DNA of 64,000 nucleotides from Guptibacillus hwajinpoensis (GCF_029277305.1 NZ_CP119526.1), one strand, 5' to 3'; shown: positions 38,769-47,204, counted from the first letter of the stretch. The notes: generated by a model from the sequence alone, not told the origin. Numbers and translations: made by a program.

Positions 38769-39613
38769 AGCATTCCTATAATCGAGGAACACCATTCGAA
38801 CGAAATGCACTTAAGGACATTAATCTTTCCATACCATCTGGAACGTTTCAAAGCATAATAGGCCATACTGGTTCTGGAAAGTCTACATTAATTCAACACT
38901 TGAATGGCTTGCTCAAACCAACTGCGGGAAGTATTCAGATTGGTGATTTTCTTATTCGAGCGGGTGAGAAGGAAAAGCGATTAAAGGCTTTAAGAAAGCA
39001 CGTAGGCATCGTGTTTCAATATCCTGAACATCAATTGTTTGAGGAAACGATTGAGAAGGATATCATATTTGGCCCCCTAAACTTCGGCGTTCCTATTGAT
39101 GAAGCGAAACAGCGCGCAGCAAAGCTCATAAAGCAGGTAGGATTGGATGAGTCCTATCTTGAACGATCGCCTTTTGATTTAAGTGGAGGTCAGATGAGGC
39201 GTGTGGCTATTGCAGGTGTACTTGCTATGAAGCCATCCATCCTGATTCTCGATGAACCGACCGCTGGACTTGATCCACGTGGAAGGCGAGAGATTATGGG
39301 GCTATTTCATCGCCTGCATCAAGAAGAGGGGCTGACTACAATATTGGTCACGCACAGTATGGAGGATGCAGCGCGTTATTCTGATAATATCGTGATTATG
39401 GAAAAGGGGGGAATTGCTCTGCAGGGAAATGCAGAACATATTTTTGCAGATTCAGATGCTTTAAAGGCATTAAGCTTGGACGTACCTGAAACAGTGCAAT
39501 TTATCCATCGTCTCGAAGAGCGTTTCAATCGAACACTACCTCAAAGTGTGTTTACATTGGATGCAGCTGTAGACGCAGCGTTAACCATTTTGCAAAAGGA
39601 GGAGAGGTCCTGA
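38744..39613 (+). CDS. ecfA2: Energy-coupling factor transporter ATPase EcfA2
   Basis: Second ECF ATPase, 289 residues. Walker A GHTGSGKST, Q-loop FQYPEHQLFEETI, signature LSGGQMRR, Walker B ILILDEPTAGLD, switch THS. Begins inside the end of ecfA1 and its stop overlaps ecfT (TGATG), so the three genes are tightly coupled. Confidence 0.96.
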   Translation: MDISVKELEHSYNRGTPFERNALKDINLSIPSGTFQSIIGHTGSGKSTLIQHLNGLLKPTAGSIQIGDFLIRAGEKEKRLKALRKHVGIVFQYPEHQLFEETIEKDIIFGPLNFGVPIDEAKQRAAKLIKQVGLDESYLERSPFDLSGGQMRRVAIAGVLAMKPSILILDEPTAGLDPRGRREIMGLFHRLHQEEGLTTILVTHSMEDAARYSDNIVIMEKGGIALQGNAEHIFADSDALKALSLDVPETVQFIHRLEERFNRTLPQSVFTLDAAVDAALTILQKEERS

Positions 39614-40407
39614 TGCAAAACATTATTATTGGGCAATACGTTCCCGGGCAGTCCTTTATTCATAAGCTTGACCCAAGAGCAAAGCTTTTAACTGCCTTTC
39701 TATTCGTTATTATTGTATTTCTAGCTAACAATTGGTTAACGTATGCATTACTTGGAGCGTTTACTTTAATTGCTGTGTTTGTATCCAGACTACCGTTACG
39801 ATACATTTACAACGGCTTAAAACCTATTCTTCTCGTTATTATACTCACATTCCTACTGCATGTATTCTTAACGAAAGAAGGTCCGTTACTGTTTAATTTG
39901 GGATTCCTTGAAGTATATGAAGGCGGAGTGAAGCAAGGGGTATTTATCTCATTGCGCCTACTATTCTTAATCATGATTACTTCTCTCTTAACTCTAACGA
40001 CAACACCAATTGATATTACGGTTGGAATCGAAACCTTACTTGGACCGATGAAGAAAATCGGCCTTCCCGTTCATGAATTTGCATTGATGATGTCAATTGC
40101 ACTTAGGTTCATTCCTACGCTTTTAGAGGAAACTGAGAAAATCATGAAAGCACAGTCTGCACGGGGAGCGCAGTTCTCCACAGGACCAATTAAAGAACGC
40201 TTGAAAAGCATTGTTCCTCTCCTGGTTCCACTCTTTGTTAGTGCGTTTAAACGTGCAGAAGATCTTGCGATGGCAATGGAAGCTAGAGGATACCGTGGTG
40301 GAGAAGGTAGAACGAGCATTCGGTTACTGAAATGGTCTGGAAAGGATACAACGCTATTTATTATTCTTCTGATACTAAGTATTGGTTTACTTCTGTTGAG
40401 AAGTTAA
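39613..40407 (+). CDS. ecfT: Energy-coupling factor transporter transmembrane protein EcfT
   Basis: A 264-residue scaffold that links the two ATPases to substrate-specific S components. Several hydrophobic helices (for example LLTAFLFVIIVFLAN near 28-42). The cytoplasmic coupling helices carry the Ala-Arg-Gly signatures AQSARGAQF and AMEARGYRGG. GGAGAGG precedes the start. Confidence 0.96.
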   Translation: MQNIIIGQYVPGQSFIHKLDPRAKLLTAFLFVIIVFLANNWLTYALLGAFTLIAVFVSRLPLRYIYNGLKPILLVIILTFLLHVFLTKEGPLLFNLGFLEVYEGGVKQGVFISLRLLFLIMITSLLTLTTTPIDITVGIETLLGPMKKIGLPVHEFALMMSIALRFIPTLLEETEKIMKAQSARGAQFSTGPIKERLKSIVPLLVPLFVSAFKRAEDLAMAMEARGYRGGEGRTSIRLLKWSGKDTTLFIILLILSIGLLLLRS

Positions 40408-40418
40408 GGGGGGATATC

Positions 40419-41159
40419 ATGCAAAGGATTAAAATGACGATATCGTATGATGGTACTGCATTTAATGGTTACCAAATACAGCCCAATGGCCGTACAGTCC
40501 AAGAAGAGGTGCAGCGAGCTTTAAAACAGATGCACAAAGGGCAATTGATTCACGTTACTGGATCAGGCAGAACAGATGCCCGTGTGCACGCTGCAGGACA
40601 GGTCATTCATTTTGACACGCCGCTTTCTATCCCTTTAGATAATTGGACTAGAGCGTTAAATACGCAGCTACCAGCGGATGTACGTGTGCTTCGAGCCGAG
40701 AGAGTACCAGAAGATTTTCATGCTAGGTATCACGTTGTTCGAAAAACGTATCATTATCGTGTGAATAATCGTGCCGCCTCTGACGTCTTTCGTAGAAATT
40801 ATGCTGTGCATGAAGCTCGTGAATTGGATATAGACGATATGAGAATGGCTGCTGCACATCTTATTGGAGAGCATGATTTCACATCATTTTGTTCTGCCAA
40901 AACAGATGTGAAAGATAAAGTTCGCACAATCTACCGGATTGATATTGAAAAAGAAAATGATGAACTCATCTTTACATTTGAAGGTAGCGGATTTCTATAT
41001 AATATGGTTCGCATTTTGATGGGGACGTTCCTAGAGGTTGGTAGAGGAGATCGTCAAGCGGATGAATTACCTTCTATCCTAGAGGCTCAAGATCGTAGTA
41101 AGGCTGGTAAGACTGCGCCTCCCCACGGACTCTATTTATGGGAAGTCTCTTATTCTTAA
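40419..41159 (+). CDS. truA: tRNA pseudouridine(38-40) synthase
   Basis: Isomerises U38-U40 in the anticodon arm. 246 residues; catalytic motif GSGRTDARVHAAGQVIHFDT with the nucleophilic Asp. AAGGGGGG lies 6 nt before ATG 40419; a longer in-frame ORF upstream overlaps ecfT and is rejected. Conserved in order between ecfT and rplM in Bacilli. Confidence 0.97.
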   Translation: MQRIKMTISYDGTAFNGYQIQPNGRTVQEEVQRALKQMHKGQLIHVTGSGRTDARVHAAGQVIHFDTPLSIPLDNWTRALNTQLPADVRVLRAERVPEDFHARYHVVRKTYHYRVNNRAASDVFRRNYAVHEARELDIDDMRMAAAHLIGEHDFTSFCSAKTDVKDKVRTIYRIDIEKENDELIFTFEGSGFLYNMVRILMGTFLEVGRGDRQADELPSILEAQDRSKAGKTAPPHGLYLWEVSYS

Positions 41160-41184
41160 GAAGGAATAGAAAGTTATCAAACAC

Positions 41185-41213
41185 TTGACATTTCCGCTCA
41201 CGTATTATAAGAT
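41185..41213 (+). promoter_or_regulatory. Probable sigma-A promoter of rplM-rpsI
   Basis: A consensus TTGACA, then a 17-bp spacer and TAAGAT; an overlapping TATAAG at 15 bp is the alternative -10. It sits directly before the L13 leader. Confidence 0.6.
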
Positions 41214-41292
41214 ATTCTTTGGTATTTCTACATCCACTTGCCCCGGATTTAGAAATCTGACTGACAACTGACAATGAATATTCTGTGCTAGT
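41212..41292 (+). promoter_or_regulatory. Ribosomal protein L13 leader
   Basis: ATATTC (41212-41217) pairs with GAATAT (41276-41281) to close a structured region containing CTTGCCCCGGATTTAG. Position and layout fit the Firmicute L13 leader upstream of rplM. Called by context and recalled sequence rather than a covariance search. Confidence 0.6.
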
Positions 41293-41329
41293 TTTAAAAT
41301 AAATTGGATTGATTTTAGGAGGGAAACTC

Positions 41330-41767
41330 ATGCGTACAACATTTATGGCTAAAGGCCACGAAGTAGAACGTAAATGGTATATCGTTGACGCTGAAGGTCA
41401 AACACTTGGCCGTCTTGCAAGTGAAGTAGCAGCGATCCTACGCGGTAAAAATAAAGTAACTTTCACACCTCACGTGGACACTGGTGATCATGTGATCATC
41501 CTTAACGCTGAGAAAATTGAACTAACTGGTAACAAACTTAATGACAAGATGTACTACCGTCATAGTGGACACCCAGGTGGTTTGAAATCAAGAAATGCTC
41601 TAGAAATGCGTACTAACCGTTCTGAGCAAATGCTTGAACTTGCAATCAAAGGTATGCTTCCAAAGAACAGCCTTGGTCGCCAAATGATTAAGAAGCTTCA
41701 TGTATTCGCTGGTAGCGAGCACAATCACCAGGCTCAACAGCCTGAAAAATACGAACTAAGAGGTTAA
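41330..41767 (+). CDS. rplM: Large ribosomal subunit protein uL13
   Basis: A 145-residue early assembly protein. ATG 41330 (MRTTFMAKGHEVERKWYIVD) follows AGGAGGG; an in-frame upstream start at 41309 lies before that site. Conserved KMYYRHSGHPGGLKSRN and GMLPKNSLGRQM. Confidence 0.98.
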   Translation: MRTTFMAKGHEVERKWYIVDAEGQTLGRLASEVAAILRGKNKVTFTPHVDTGDHVIILNAEKIELTGNKLNDKMYYRHSGHPGGLKSRNALEMRTNRSEQMLELAIKGMLPKNSLGRQMIKKLHVFAGSEHNHQAQQPEKYELRG

Positions 41768-41786
41768 TTAAAAGGAGGGAATCAAC

Positions 41787-42179
41787 TTGGCACAAGTACA
41801 ATACAACGGCACTGGCCGACGTAAAAACTCTGTAGCACGCGTACGTTTACTTCCTGGTAACGGACGTATGGTTATTAACAACCGTGAAATCGATGACTAT
41901 TTCGATCTTGAAACACTAAAGCTTATCTCTAAGCAACCACTAGTTGAAACTGGTACTGAAGGCACTTACGACATCTTCGTAAATGTTAACGGTGGTGGAT
42001 TCACTGGACAAGCGGGCGCAATCCGTCACGGTATCGCTCGTGCACTACTTCAAGCTGATCCGGAATCACGCGCTACTCTTAAGAGCGCTGGCTTCCTAAC
42101 TCGTGATGCTCGTATGAAAGAACGTAAGAAATACGGTCTTAAAGCAGCACGTCGTGCACCTCAGTTCTCGAAGCGTTAA
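41787..42179 (+). CDS. rpsI: Small ribosomal subunit protein uS9
   Basis: A 130-residue protein whose C-terminal tail reaches P-site tRNA. TTG start after AAAGGAGGG. Conserved GTGRRKNSVARVRLLPGNG and the tail KKYGLKAARRAPQFSKR. Confidence 0.99.
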   Translation: MAQVQYNGTGRRKNSVARVRLLPGNGRMVINNREIDDYFDLETLKLISKQPLVETGTEGTYDIFVNVNGGGFTGQAGAIRHGIARALLQADPESRATLKSAGFLTRDARMKERKKYGLKAARRAPQFSKR

Positions 42180-42192
42180 TATTATTTTTCAG

Positions 42193-42225
42193 AAACCTCT
42201 GGCTTTCAAAGCCGGGGGTTTTTTT
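42193..42225 (+). terminator. Intrinsic terminator after rpsI
   Basis: AAACCTCTGGCTTT pairs with AAAGCCGGGGGTTT (two G-U pairs), then TTTTT. Confidence 0.9.
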
Positions 42226-42330
42226 GTTGTCTATTCATGGTTTGAACTGAATGAATTACCAGTTCAATTGCCGCATACTCTCTGACGCTCGAAAGAGACT
42301 AAAGCATAATAAGTCGAGAGGATGGGTGAC

Positions 42331-42768
42331 ATGGACAACGTTATTACCGTTTTTAAAGAACGCCAGCGTCATAAGCGCCTTGAATTCGAGCGGAGAATAC
42401 TGATTGAGATATCACTTAAAGAGTTAACAGATAACATTACAGAAATGTTCTCTCCTTTTTTCTCTGATGCAATCCTTTACAAAGGTGATGTTGAAAATGT
42501 GTGTATGGACATTGCTATTGAAGCCTATTTGTTAGGAGCGGAGTATAGTAAATTCTCGTGCCGTGGCGAATCAATGGAAGTGGTGCACAAGCGCTGTTTT
42601 AAGCTTGAAAAAGCTCTTATTGATGCTTTGTTCGATTATTGGCTTTTCTGGAAGACTACTGATGGTCTCGAGGATTCCCTTCATCTCACCTGTGATGTGT
42701 TTGTTTCAAGCTGGTGGAAGGCTGGATGTGAAAAAGGGATTATGAGACGACGTCTTCGTCTTCAATAA
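42331..42768 (+). CDS. YbaK-like protein (DUF2521)
   Basis: A 145-residue cytoplasmic protein of unknown function that sits between rpsI and cwlD in Bacillus. No catalytic motif is visible; it is rich in charged and aromatic residues (IAIEAYLLGAEYSKF, LIDALFDYWLFWKTT). ATG 42331 is preferred to ATG 42322 because GAGAGGA lies 9 nt before it. B. subtilis ybaK is co-expressed with cwlD in sporulation, so a sporulation role is possible. Confidence 0.7.
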   Translation: MDNVITVFKERQRHKRLEFERRILIEISLKELTDNITEMFSPFFSDAILYKGDVENVCMDIAIEAYLLGAEYSKFSCRGESMEVVHKRCFKLEKALIDALFDYWLFWKTTDGLEDSLHLTCDVFVSSWWKAGCEKGIMRRRLRLQ

Positions 42769-42783
42769 ATGATAAGGTTCCAA

Positions 42784-42812
42784 GACTATTTCCCTCACTT
42801 GTCCCATATAAA
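42784..42812 (+). promoter_or_regulatory. Possible sigma-E promoter of cwlD
   Basis: GACTATT, a 14-bp spacer and CATATAAA resemble the mother-cell sigma-E consensus (about KMATATT and CATACAAT). It lies 33 bp before the cwlD start, and B. subtilis cwlD is sporulation-controlled. Weak match by eye. Confidence 0.35.
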
Positions 42813-42844
42813 TACTATAGGACAGAATAGAGGGCGGTGTTGCT

Positions 42845-43558
42845 ATGAAGAAGTGGTCAAAGCGGTTAGGCGTAGCAGCTGGTGTACTTGTATTATTGTT
42901 TATTATTAATTACAAATTTGCGATTGATTCTTCCTGGGATGCCTGGCATCTTCCTTTATCAGGACAAATTATCGTACTTGATCCGGGCCATGGTGGTCCA
43001 GATGGAGGCGCGGTAGGTAACAATGTAGTAGAAAAAGATATCGCTCTAAAGGTATCTCTTAAGTTGCGTGATTATCTTCAAGAAGCTGGGGCACTTGTAA
43101 TCATGACTCGGGAGACCGATACGGACTTAGCATCAGAGAATACAAAGGGGCTTAGCAACCGTAAATCAGAAGATCTACGAGAACGCGTTAAACTTATTAA
43201 TGATTCAAGTAACGATTTGTTTATAAGCATTCATTTAAATGCTATTCCTTCATCAAAGTGGAGCGGTGCCCAAACGTTTTATAATCCGACAAATGAACAG
43301 AGTCAAGCGCTATCGCGATTTATACAATCAGAGATTAAACGAAACCTTGAGAATACAAATCGGTTAGCGAAGAATTTGGATAGTGTTTATTTACTCAAGC
43401 AAGCTGAAATTCCTGGTGCTCTTGTAGAAGTTGGGTTTCTTTCAAATCCTACGGAGCGGGAGCTCTTGAATACGGAGGCATACCAAAACAAAGTTGCAGC
43501 TTCCATATACCAGGGGATTATTCGATATTCCACTAACGAGCCAGTGCCTGAAGAATAG
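42845..43558 (+). CDS. cwlD: N-acetylmuramoyl-L-alanine amidase CwlD
   Basis: Sporulation amidase that removes peptide side chains so that muramic-delta-lactam can form in the spore cortex, a step needed for germination. 237 residues: one N-terminal membrane segment (VAAGVLVLLFIINYKFAI), then an Amidase_3 domain with zinc-site motifs LDPGHGGPDGGAVG, LFISIHLNAI and the catalytic-Glu motif ALVEVGFLSNP. The transcription terminator overlaps its last codons. Confidence 0.96.
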   Translation: MKKWSKRLGVAAGVLVLLFIINYKFAIDSSWDAWHLPLSGQIIVLDPGHGGPDGGAVGNNVVEKDIALKVSLKLRDYLQEAGALVIMTRETDTDLASENTKGLSNRKSEDLRERVKLINDSSNDLFISIHLNAIPSSKWSGAQTFYNPTNEQSQALSRFIQSEIKRNLENTNRLAKNLDSVYLLKQAEIPGALVEVGFLSNPTERELLNTEAYQNKVAASIYQGIIRYSTNEPVPEE

Positions 43559-43570
43559 GCACTGGTTTTG
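43541..43570 (+). terminator. Terminator overlapping the end of cwlD
   Basis: CCAGTGCC pairs with GGCACTGG; the 5' arm is coding and the stop codon lies in the loop. TTTT and, after TGTATG, TTTTTT follow. Confidence 0.75.
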
Positions 43571-43631
43571 TATGTTTTTTGTAAAGGCTCTATTCGTAGA
43601 CAGTATTGCTACATGAGTGCGTTAATTTCCT

Positions 43632-43670
43632 CTCACCGCCCACCCCGCGGAAAGCGAGCATCCTTCCGGT
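43632..43670 (+). repeat. Likely remnant of a dispersed Bacillus repeat
   Basis: TCACCGCCCACCCCGCGG followed by AAAGCGAGCATCC is GC-rich within an AT-rich gap. It resembles a dispersed repeat I recall in several Bacillus genomes (CCCGCGGAAAGCGAGC followed by a variable tail). The remainder of that element is not recognisable here, so this would be a fragment. Confidence 0.5.
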
Positions 43671-43776
43671 CCAATCTGCTAATTGTGGTTTTTTTGTTTT
43701 AAAAGCAACAATGTTTTAGAAAAGGCCTTTGCAAAAGGGCTAGTGATCGAGCAATAACTTCATCAAAACAGAAGAG

Positions 43777-43805
43777 TCAAAGTTCTCTGAATGATATGTT
43801 ATACT
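43777..43805 (+). promoter_or_regulatory. Extended -10 promoter of salA
   Basis: TGTTATACT is an extended -10 (TGN plus TATACT). The -35 (TCAAAG) is poor. A 10-bp perfect inverted repeat (43783-43792 and 43820-43829) flanks the -10 and the expected start. Confidence 0.6.
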
Positions 43806-43829
43806 AGCAATGTAATCGAATTCAGAGAA
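43783..43829 (+). promoter_or_regulatory. Candidate operator: inverted repeat around the salA -10 box
   Basis: TTCTCTGAAT and ATTCAGAGAA are perfect inverted copies with a 27-bp gap that contains the -10. The left arm is upstream of the likely start, so it would act as DNA, not RNA. It may be a regulator-binding pair of half-sites. Confidence 0.5.
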
Positions 43830-43841
43830 GGTGGTGCCTCC

Positions 43842-44873
43842 ATGTTAACGAAAGATCAGGTCGTTGAATTATTACAAAAGGTGCAAGATCCTATTATACA
43901 TAAAAGTATCACCATCCGTGATGTGAAGACGAAGGAAGGCTATGTTAGTGTAAAAGCCGCTCTCGCTCAAACGGAGTCTGCTGAGCAGATGAAAGTGCAA
44001 CAGGAAATAGTAAACATCTTGAAAGAGGCTGGAGCTGAATCAGTAGGGCTACGGTTTGAACAGCTTGCTGATGAAGAACTTCCTCAAGGTACGTCAGCGA
44101 ATCCGAATTTACCGCCATTGTTATCACCAGAGAGCAAAACACAGTTTATTGCGGTTGCGAGCGGAAAAGGTGGAGTAGGGAAATCTACTGTAACAGTCAA
44201 CCTGGCAACTTCGCTTGCTCGATTGGGTAAAAAAGTAGGTATTATCGATGCTGATATTTACGGATTTAGTGTTCCGGATATGATGGGAATTGAAACTAGA
44301 CCTAAAGTGGTAGATGGTAAAATCTATCCGGTTGAACGTTTTGATGTGAAAGTGATGTCAATGGCATTTTTCGTAGAGGATAATGCTCCGGTAATCTGGC
44401 GTGGGCCAATGCTTGGCAAGATGCTTAACAACTTCTTCAGTGAGGTTGATTGGGGTGAGTTAGATTACTTGCTACTTGATCTTCCACCAGGAACTGGTGA
44501 CGTAGCACTTGATGTTCATACAATGCTCCCGGCTTCTAAGGAGATTATTGTCACCACTCCACATGCTACTGCTGCCTTCGTAGCAGCACGTGCAGGCGCT
44601 ATGGCGTTGAAAACCAAGCATGAAGTTCTTGGGGTTGTAGAGAACATGGCCTATTTTGAAAGTAAAGTAACAGGTGAAAAGGAATATGTCTTCGGTCAGG
44701 GCGGCGGCGAGAAGCTTGCATCTGAACTTTCTACAAACATTCTAGGGAGGTTACCACTTGGACAACCTGATTTCAATGACGAGGAATTCGCTCCTTCCGT
44801 TTATCAGGCTGATCATCCGATTGGTAAACAATATTTAGAAATAGCGAGAGAAGTTATTGCAAAAACAGAATAA
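43842..44873 (+). CDS. salA: Mrp/SalA P-loop ATPase
   Basis: A 343-residue Mrp/NBP35 family ATPase. The N-terminal MIP18-like domain (LQKVQDPIIHKSITIRD) is followed by a deviant Walker A (ASGKGGVGKSTVTVNLA) and Walker B region (LDLPPGTGD). The family carries Fe-S clusters in other bacteria; in B. subtilis SalA is a transcription regulator that represses scoC. No CxxC pair is visible near the C-terminus. ATG 43842 follows GAAGGTGGTG; earlier in-frame codons overlap the promoter. Confidence 0.92.
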   Translation: MLTKDQVVELLQKVQDPIIHKSITIRDVKTKEGYVSVKAALAQTESAEQMKVQQEIVNILKEAGAESVGLRFEQLADEELPQGTSANPNLPPLLSPESKTQFIAVASGKGGVGKSTVTVNLATSLARLGKKVGIIDADIYGFSVPDMMGIETRPKVVDGKIYPVERFDVKVMSMAFFVEDNAPVIWRGPMLGKMLNNFFSEVDWGELDYLLLDLPPGTGDVALDVHTMLPASKEIIVTTPHATAAFVAARAGAMALKTKHEVLGVVENMAYFESKVTGEKEYVFGQGGGEKLASELSTNILGRLPLGQPDFNDEEFAPSVYQADHPIGKQYLEIAREVIAKTE

Positions 44874-44905
44874 CAAAAAAGGACGCTCTACTTGGAGCGT
44901 CCTTT
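44874..44905. terminator. Bidirectional terminator between salA and gerD
   Basis: GGACGCTCT and GGAGCGTCC form a 9-bp stem with an A-run on the left and CTTTCTT on the right. It serves the convergent salA (+) and gerD (-). Confidence 0.85.
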
Positions 44906-44915
44906 CTTGATCTAA

Positions 44916-45545
44916 TCACTCTTGGCCGCCAGAGCCACCGCCCTGCTCTTCACCAGACTTCTCTCCAGATTTCTGTTCTCCATTGCCTTCAGATGCTTTC
45001 AATTGTTCTGAGGTGATTTTGGTTAACATCTCTTGAATTTTAGCTTGGAATAATGGGCTTTCAAATGTTTCAGAGATCAAGTCTTTGATTTGTTTTCTCG
45101 ATTGCTTGCTTTCCAATAGCTGCAAGTATTGCTTCTCCATTTCAGGGTCTTGCATGAGGTCCATCATTTTTTCCTGATATTCTGGATCGTCCATAAGTGC
45201 TTTAAACAGTTTTTCGTTTTCACCTTGAATGTTTTTCGCGAAGTTCTCAACGAAAGCGGGATCTTTCAACATTTCTTGCCAGTACTTTTTGCCTTCTTCA
45301 GTTGTAAGGACTTTCTGTATGGTTTCTTTCACAAAAGGTTCTTCCATCACAAGCTGTTGTTTTAATTCTTCATCTGACATGATTTCCTGAATGGCTTTCT
45401 TGCCTTCATCTGTTTTAAGCAGATCGACAAGCATTTTCTTCGTTTCTTCATAATTAGCCTGAGAGCCTTCAGCGGAACCTGTGGCGCAACCGGCAATGAG
45501 AAGAAAAGCTAATCCAAGAGCAAGCAGTTTGAATCGTTGACTCAT
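44916..45545 (-). CDS. gerD: Spore germination lipoprotein GerD
   Basis: A 209-residue lipoprotein of the inner spore membrane that clusters germinant receptors in B. subtilis. Signal peptide with lipobox LIAGC (Cys near 19), then a charged helical core rich in Glu, Lys and Met, and a disordered Gly/Ser/Glu tail (EEQGGGSGGQE). The start at 45545 has AAGGAG 9 nt upstream; an in-frame ATG seven codons earlier overlaps that site. Confidence 0.95.
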   Translation of the reverse strand: MSQRFKLLALGLAFLLIAGCATGSAEGSQANYEETKKMLVDLLKTDEGKKAIQEIMSDEELKQQLVMEEPFVKETIQKVLTTEEGKKYWQEMLKDPAFVENFAKNIQGENEKLFKALMDDPEYQEKMMDLMQDPEMEKQYLQLLESKQSRKQIKDLISETFESPLFQAKIQEMLTKITSEQLKASEGNGEQKSGEKSGEEQGGGSGGQE

Positions 45546-45577
45546 ATGCTCATGCTCCTTTCTCATATTCTTATCCT

Positions 45578-45606
45578 TAATATTAGGCGAAACGGTGAAT
45601 TTATAC
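45578..45606 (-). promoter_or_regulatory. Possible sigma-G promoter of gerD
   Basis: On the minus strand GTATA, a 17-bp spacer and AATATTA resemble the forespore sigma-G consensus (GHATR, CATNNTA). gerD is sigma-G dependent in B. subtilis. One -10 base differs. Confidence 0.4.
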
Positions 45607-45645
45607 CCGGAGAATAAAGGAAGGGTGGCATTTTAAAAGTGGCAT

Positions 45646-45654
45646 TGGTACAAT
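45646..45654 (+). promoter_or_regulatory. Possible extended -10 promoter of kbaA
   Basis: TGGTACAAT fits an extended -10 (TGN-TACAAT) 41 bp before the kbaA start; no good -35. Confidence 0.4.
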
Positions 45655-45694
45655 TCAACAGAGAAGCATCATTAACATTCACGGGGGTTTGATT

Positions 45695-46297
45695 GTGAAA
45701 ACAAGAAATCTTGTTTACTTATTCTTTTCAACCCTTCTGATTGGATCAACGGCGGGAATGATTACAGGTATTGTTTTAGACTGGTCAGAATATTGGGCTG
45801 ATCTAAAAAATGGAGAATTTATTTCATTCCTGATTGTTATGCTCTGGTTACTAGGAGTGTCCAGCATCTTCAGTTTGATTAGTCAGATGGGATTTTTCGC
45901 ATATTTAACCATTCATCGGTTTGGACTTGGTATTTTTAAGTCGGTTAGATTATGGAATACTATACAAGCCGTTCTTATCGCAGTGACGTTGTTCGACTTA
46001 GTGTACTTCCGCTATGCCGTTTTTGCGGAAGTGGGAGAAAGTGTCGTAAGCTATATCCTTATTGCTTTATTTCTTCTTATAGTAGGTGTGATCGTAGCTT
46101 ATATTAAACAAAAAGAAACGAACAAGCAGGCCTTTATACCGGCGCTTTTCTTTATTGTCGTTGTAACAACGCTTGAATGGATTCCAGGCTTACAAAGCAA
46201 TGATCCAAAATGGCTATGGCTTATTTTAATACCACTTCTCGTCAGTAATGTATGGCAATTGCTAACACTTCATCGTCTGATAGGAAAAAAAGCATAA
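45695..46297 (+). CDS. kbaA: KinB signalling pathway activation protein KbaA
   Basis: A 200-residue membrane protein with about six hydrophobic helices. In B. subtilis it is needed for the KinB branch that feeds phosphate into the Spo0A phosphorelay. The most conserved stretch is SQMGFFAYLTIHRFGLGIF. GTG 45695 follows GGGGG by 7 nt; a TTG two codons earlier is less likely. Confidence 0.9.
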   Translation: MKTRNLVYLFFSTLLIGSTAGMITGIVLDWSEYWADLKNGEFISFLIVMLWLLGVSSIFSLISQMGFFAYLTIHRFGLGIFKSVRLWNTIQAVLIAVTLFDLVYFRYAVFAEVGESVVSYILIALFLLIVGVIVAYIKQKETNKQAFIPALFFIVVVTTLEWIPGLQSNDPKWLWLILIPLLVSNVWQLLTLHRLIGKKA

Positions 46298-46300
46298 ACA

Positions 46301-46330
46301 AAAGCAGCTCTGCACAATCGCAGGCTGCTT
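46301..46330. terminator. Terminator between kbaA and pdaB
   Basis: AAGCAGC pairs with GCTGCTT, with inner CTGC/GCAG. The right arm touches the pdaB stop codon. Convergent genes share it. Confidence 0.7.
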
Positions 46331-47087
46331 ATTTAATTTCTTTGCTTTTGATATCTGCATTTGAAACAAGTTCGCTTACTGTATAGAAATTATACCCTTT
46401 CTTCTTTAAAGTTGAGATGATGTTCGGAATCGCATCCGCGGTTTGCTTAGCAGAATCAGAAGCATGAAGGAGAATAATATCACCAGGGTCCGCATCGTTT
46501 GCCACATTCTCTACAATCGTTTCCATGCCGGGGTTTCGCCAATCTTCTGAATCGAGACTCCAATGGATAACCGTGTAGTTCATTTTATCTGAAAGAGTGA
46601 GAACCCTTTTATCGAAATTGCCATTCGGTGGTCTAAGCAGTTCTGGTTGTGTACCTGCTACTTTTTTAATCGCTTCATGGGAGCGTATAATGTCTTTTCG
46701 TATTTCTTCGTTTTCCATTGTTGTATAGTTCTCGTACTTATATCCCAAGTTTCCGATTTCATGTCCATCTTTTACAATCTGTTCAACGATTTCTGGGTGT
46801 CGTTCAGCCCATGCTCCTGAAATGAAAAAAGAGGCCTTTACTTTGTTCTTTTTTAGTTGCTCAAGAATAGGGATAGCTTTTACCTCTCCCCAGCTAATAT
46901 CAAACGTAAGTGCGATTCGTTTATCTTTGCTCTTTACTTGATCAATGGCTAGCGGTACGTCATTCGAAGTGAAGACAGCTAGTTCCCCACCTTCTACAAA
47001 TAATATAATGGCTGTGAAAAAAGCAGCAACTACAATAACAAGTCCCTGTTTTAATCGCTTTCCATTCCAAATCCAGAAAAAATTCAT
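46329..47087 (-). CDS. pdaB: Polysaccharide deacetylase family sporulation protein PdaB
   Basis: A 252-residue membrane-anchored NodB-homology protein. In B. subtilis it is required to keep the spore cortex during late sporulation. One N-terminal membrane helix (about 15-33) precedes the NodB domain: ALTFDISWGE (Asp), HGHEIG-like DGHEIGNLGYKYENYT (His), LRPPNGNFDKRVL and a late LLHASDSAKQT. Start at 47087 (MNFFWIWN) is 6-7 nt from AAAGGGGG; a directly preceding ATG at 47090 is possible. Confidence 0.94.
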   Translation of the reverse strand: MNFFWIWNGKRLKQGLVIVVAAFFTAIILFVEGGELAVFTSNDVPLAIDQVKSKDKRIALTFDISWGEVKAIPILEQLKKNKVKASFFISGAWAERHPEIVEQIVKDGHEIGNLGYKYENYTTMENEEIRKDIIRSHEAIKKVAGTQPELLRPPNGNFDKRVLTLSDKMNYTVIHWSLDSEDWRNPGMETIVENVANDADPGDIILLHASDSAKQTADAIPNIISTLKKKGYNFYTVSELVSNADIKSKEIK

Positions 47088-47204
47088 CATGCACCCCCTT
47101 TGTCCCATTCATATGCGAACAGTTTCATAACTATGTAAAGTGTTTCCGACGCACATATTTACGGATAGGTTTGGTGATACTGGATTGAGGAAGGAGGAGA
47201 TCAC

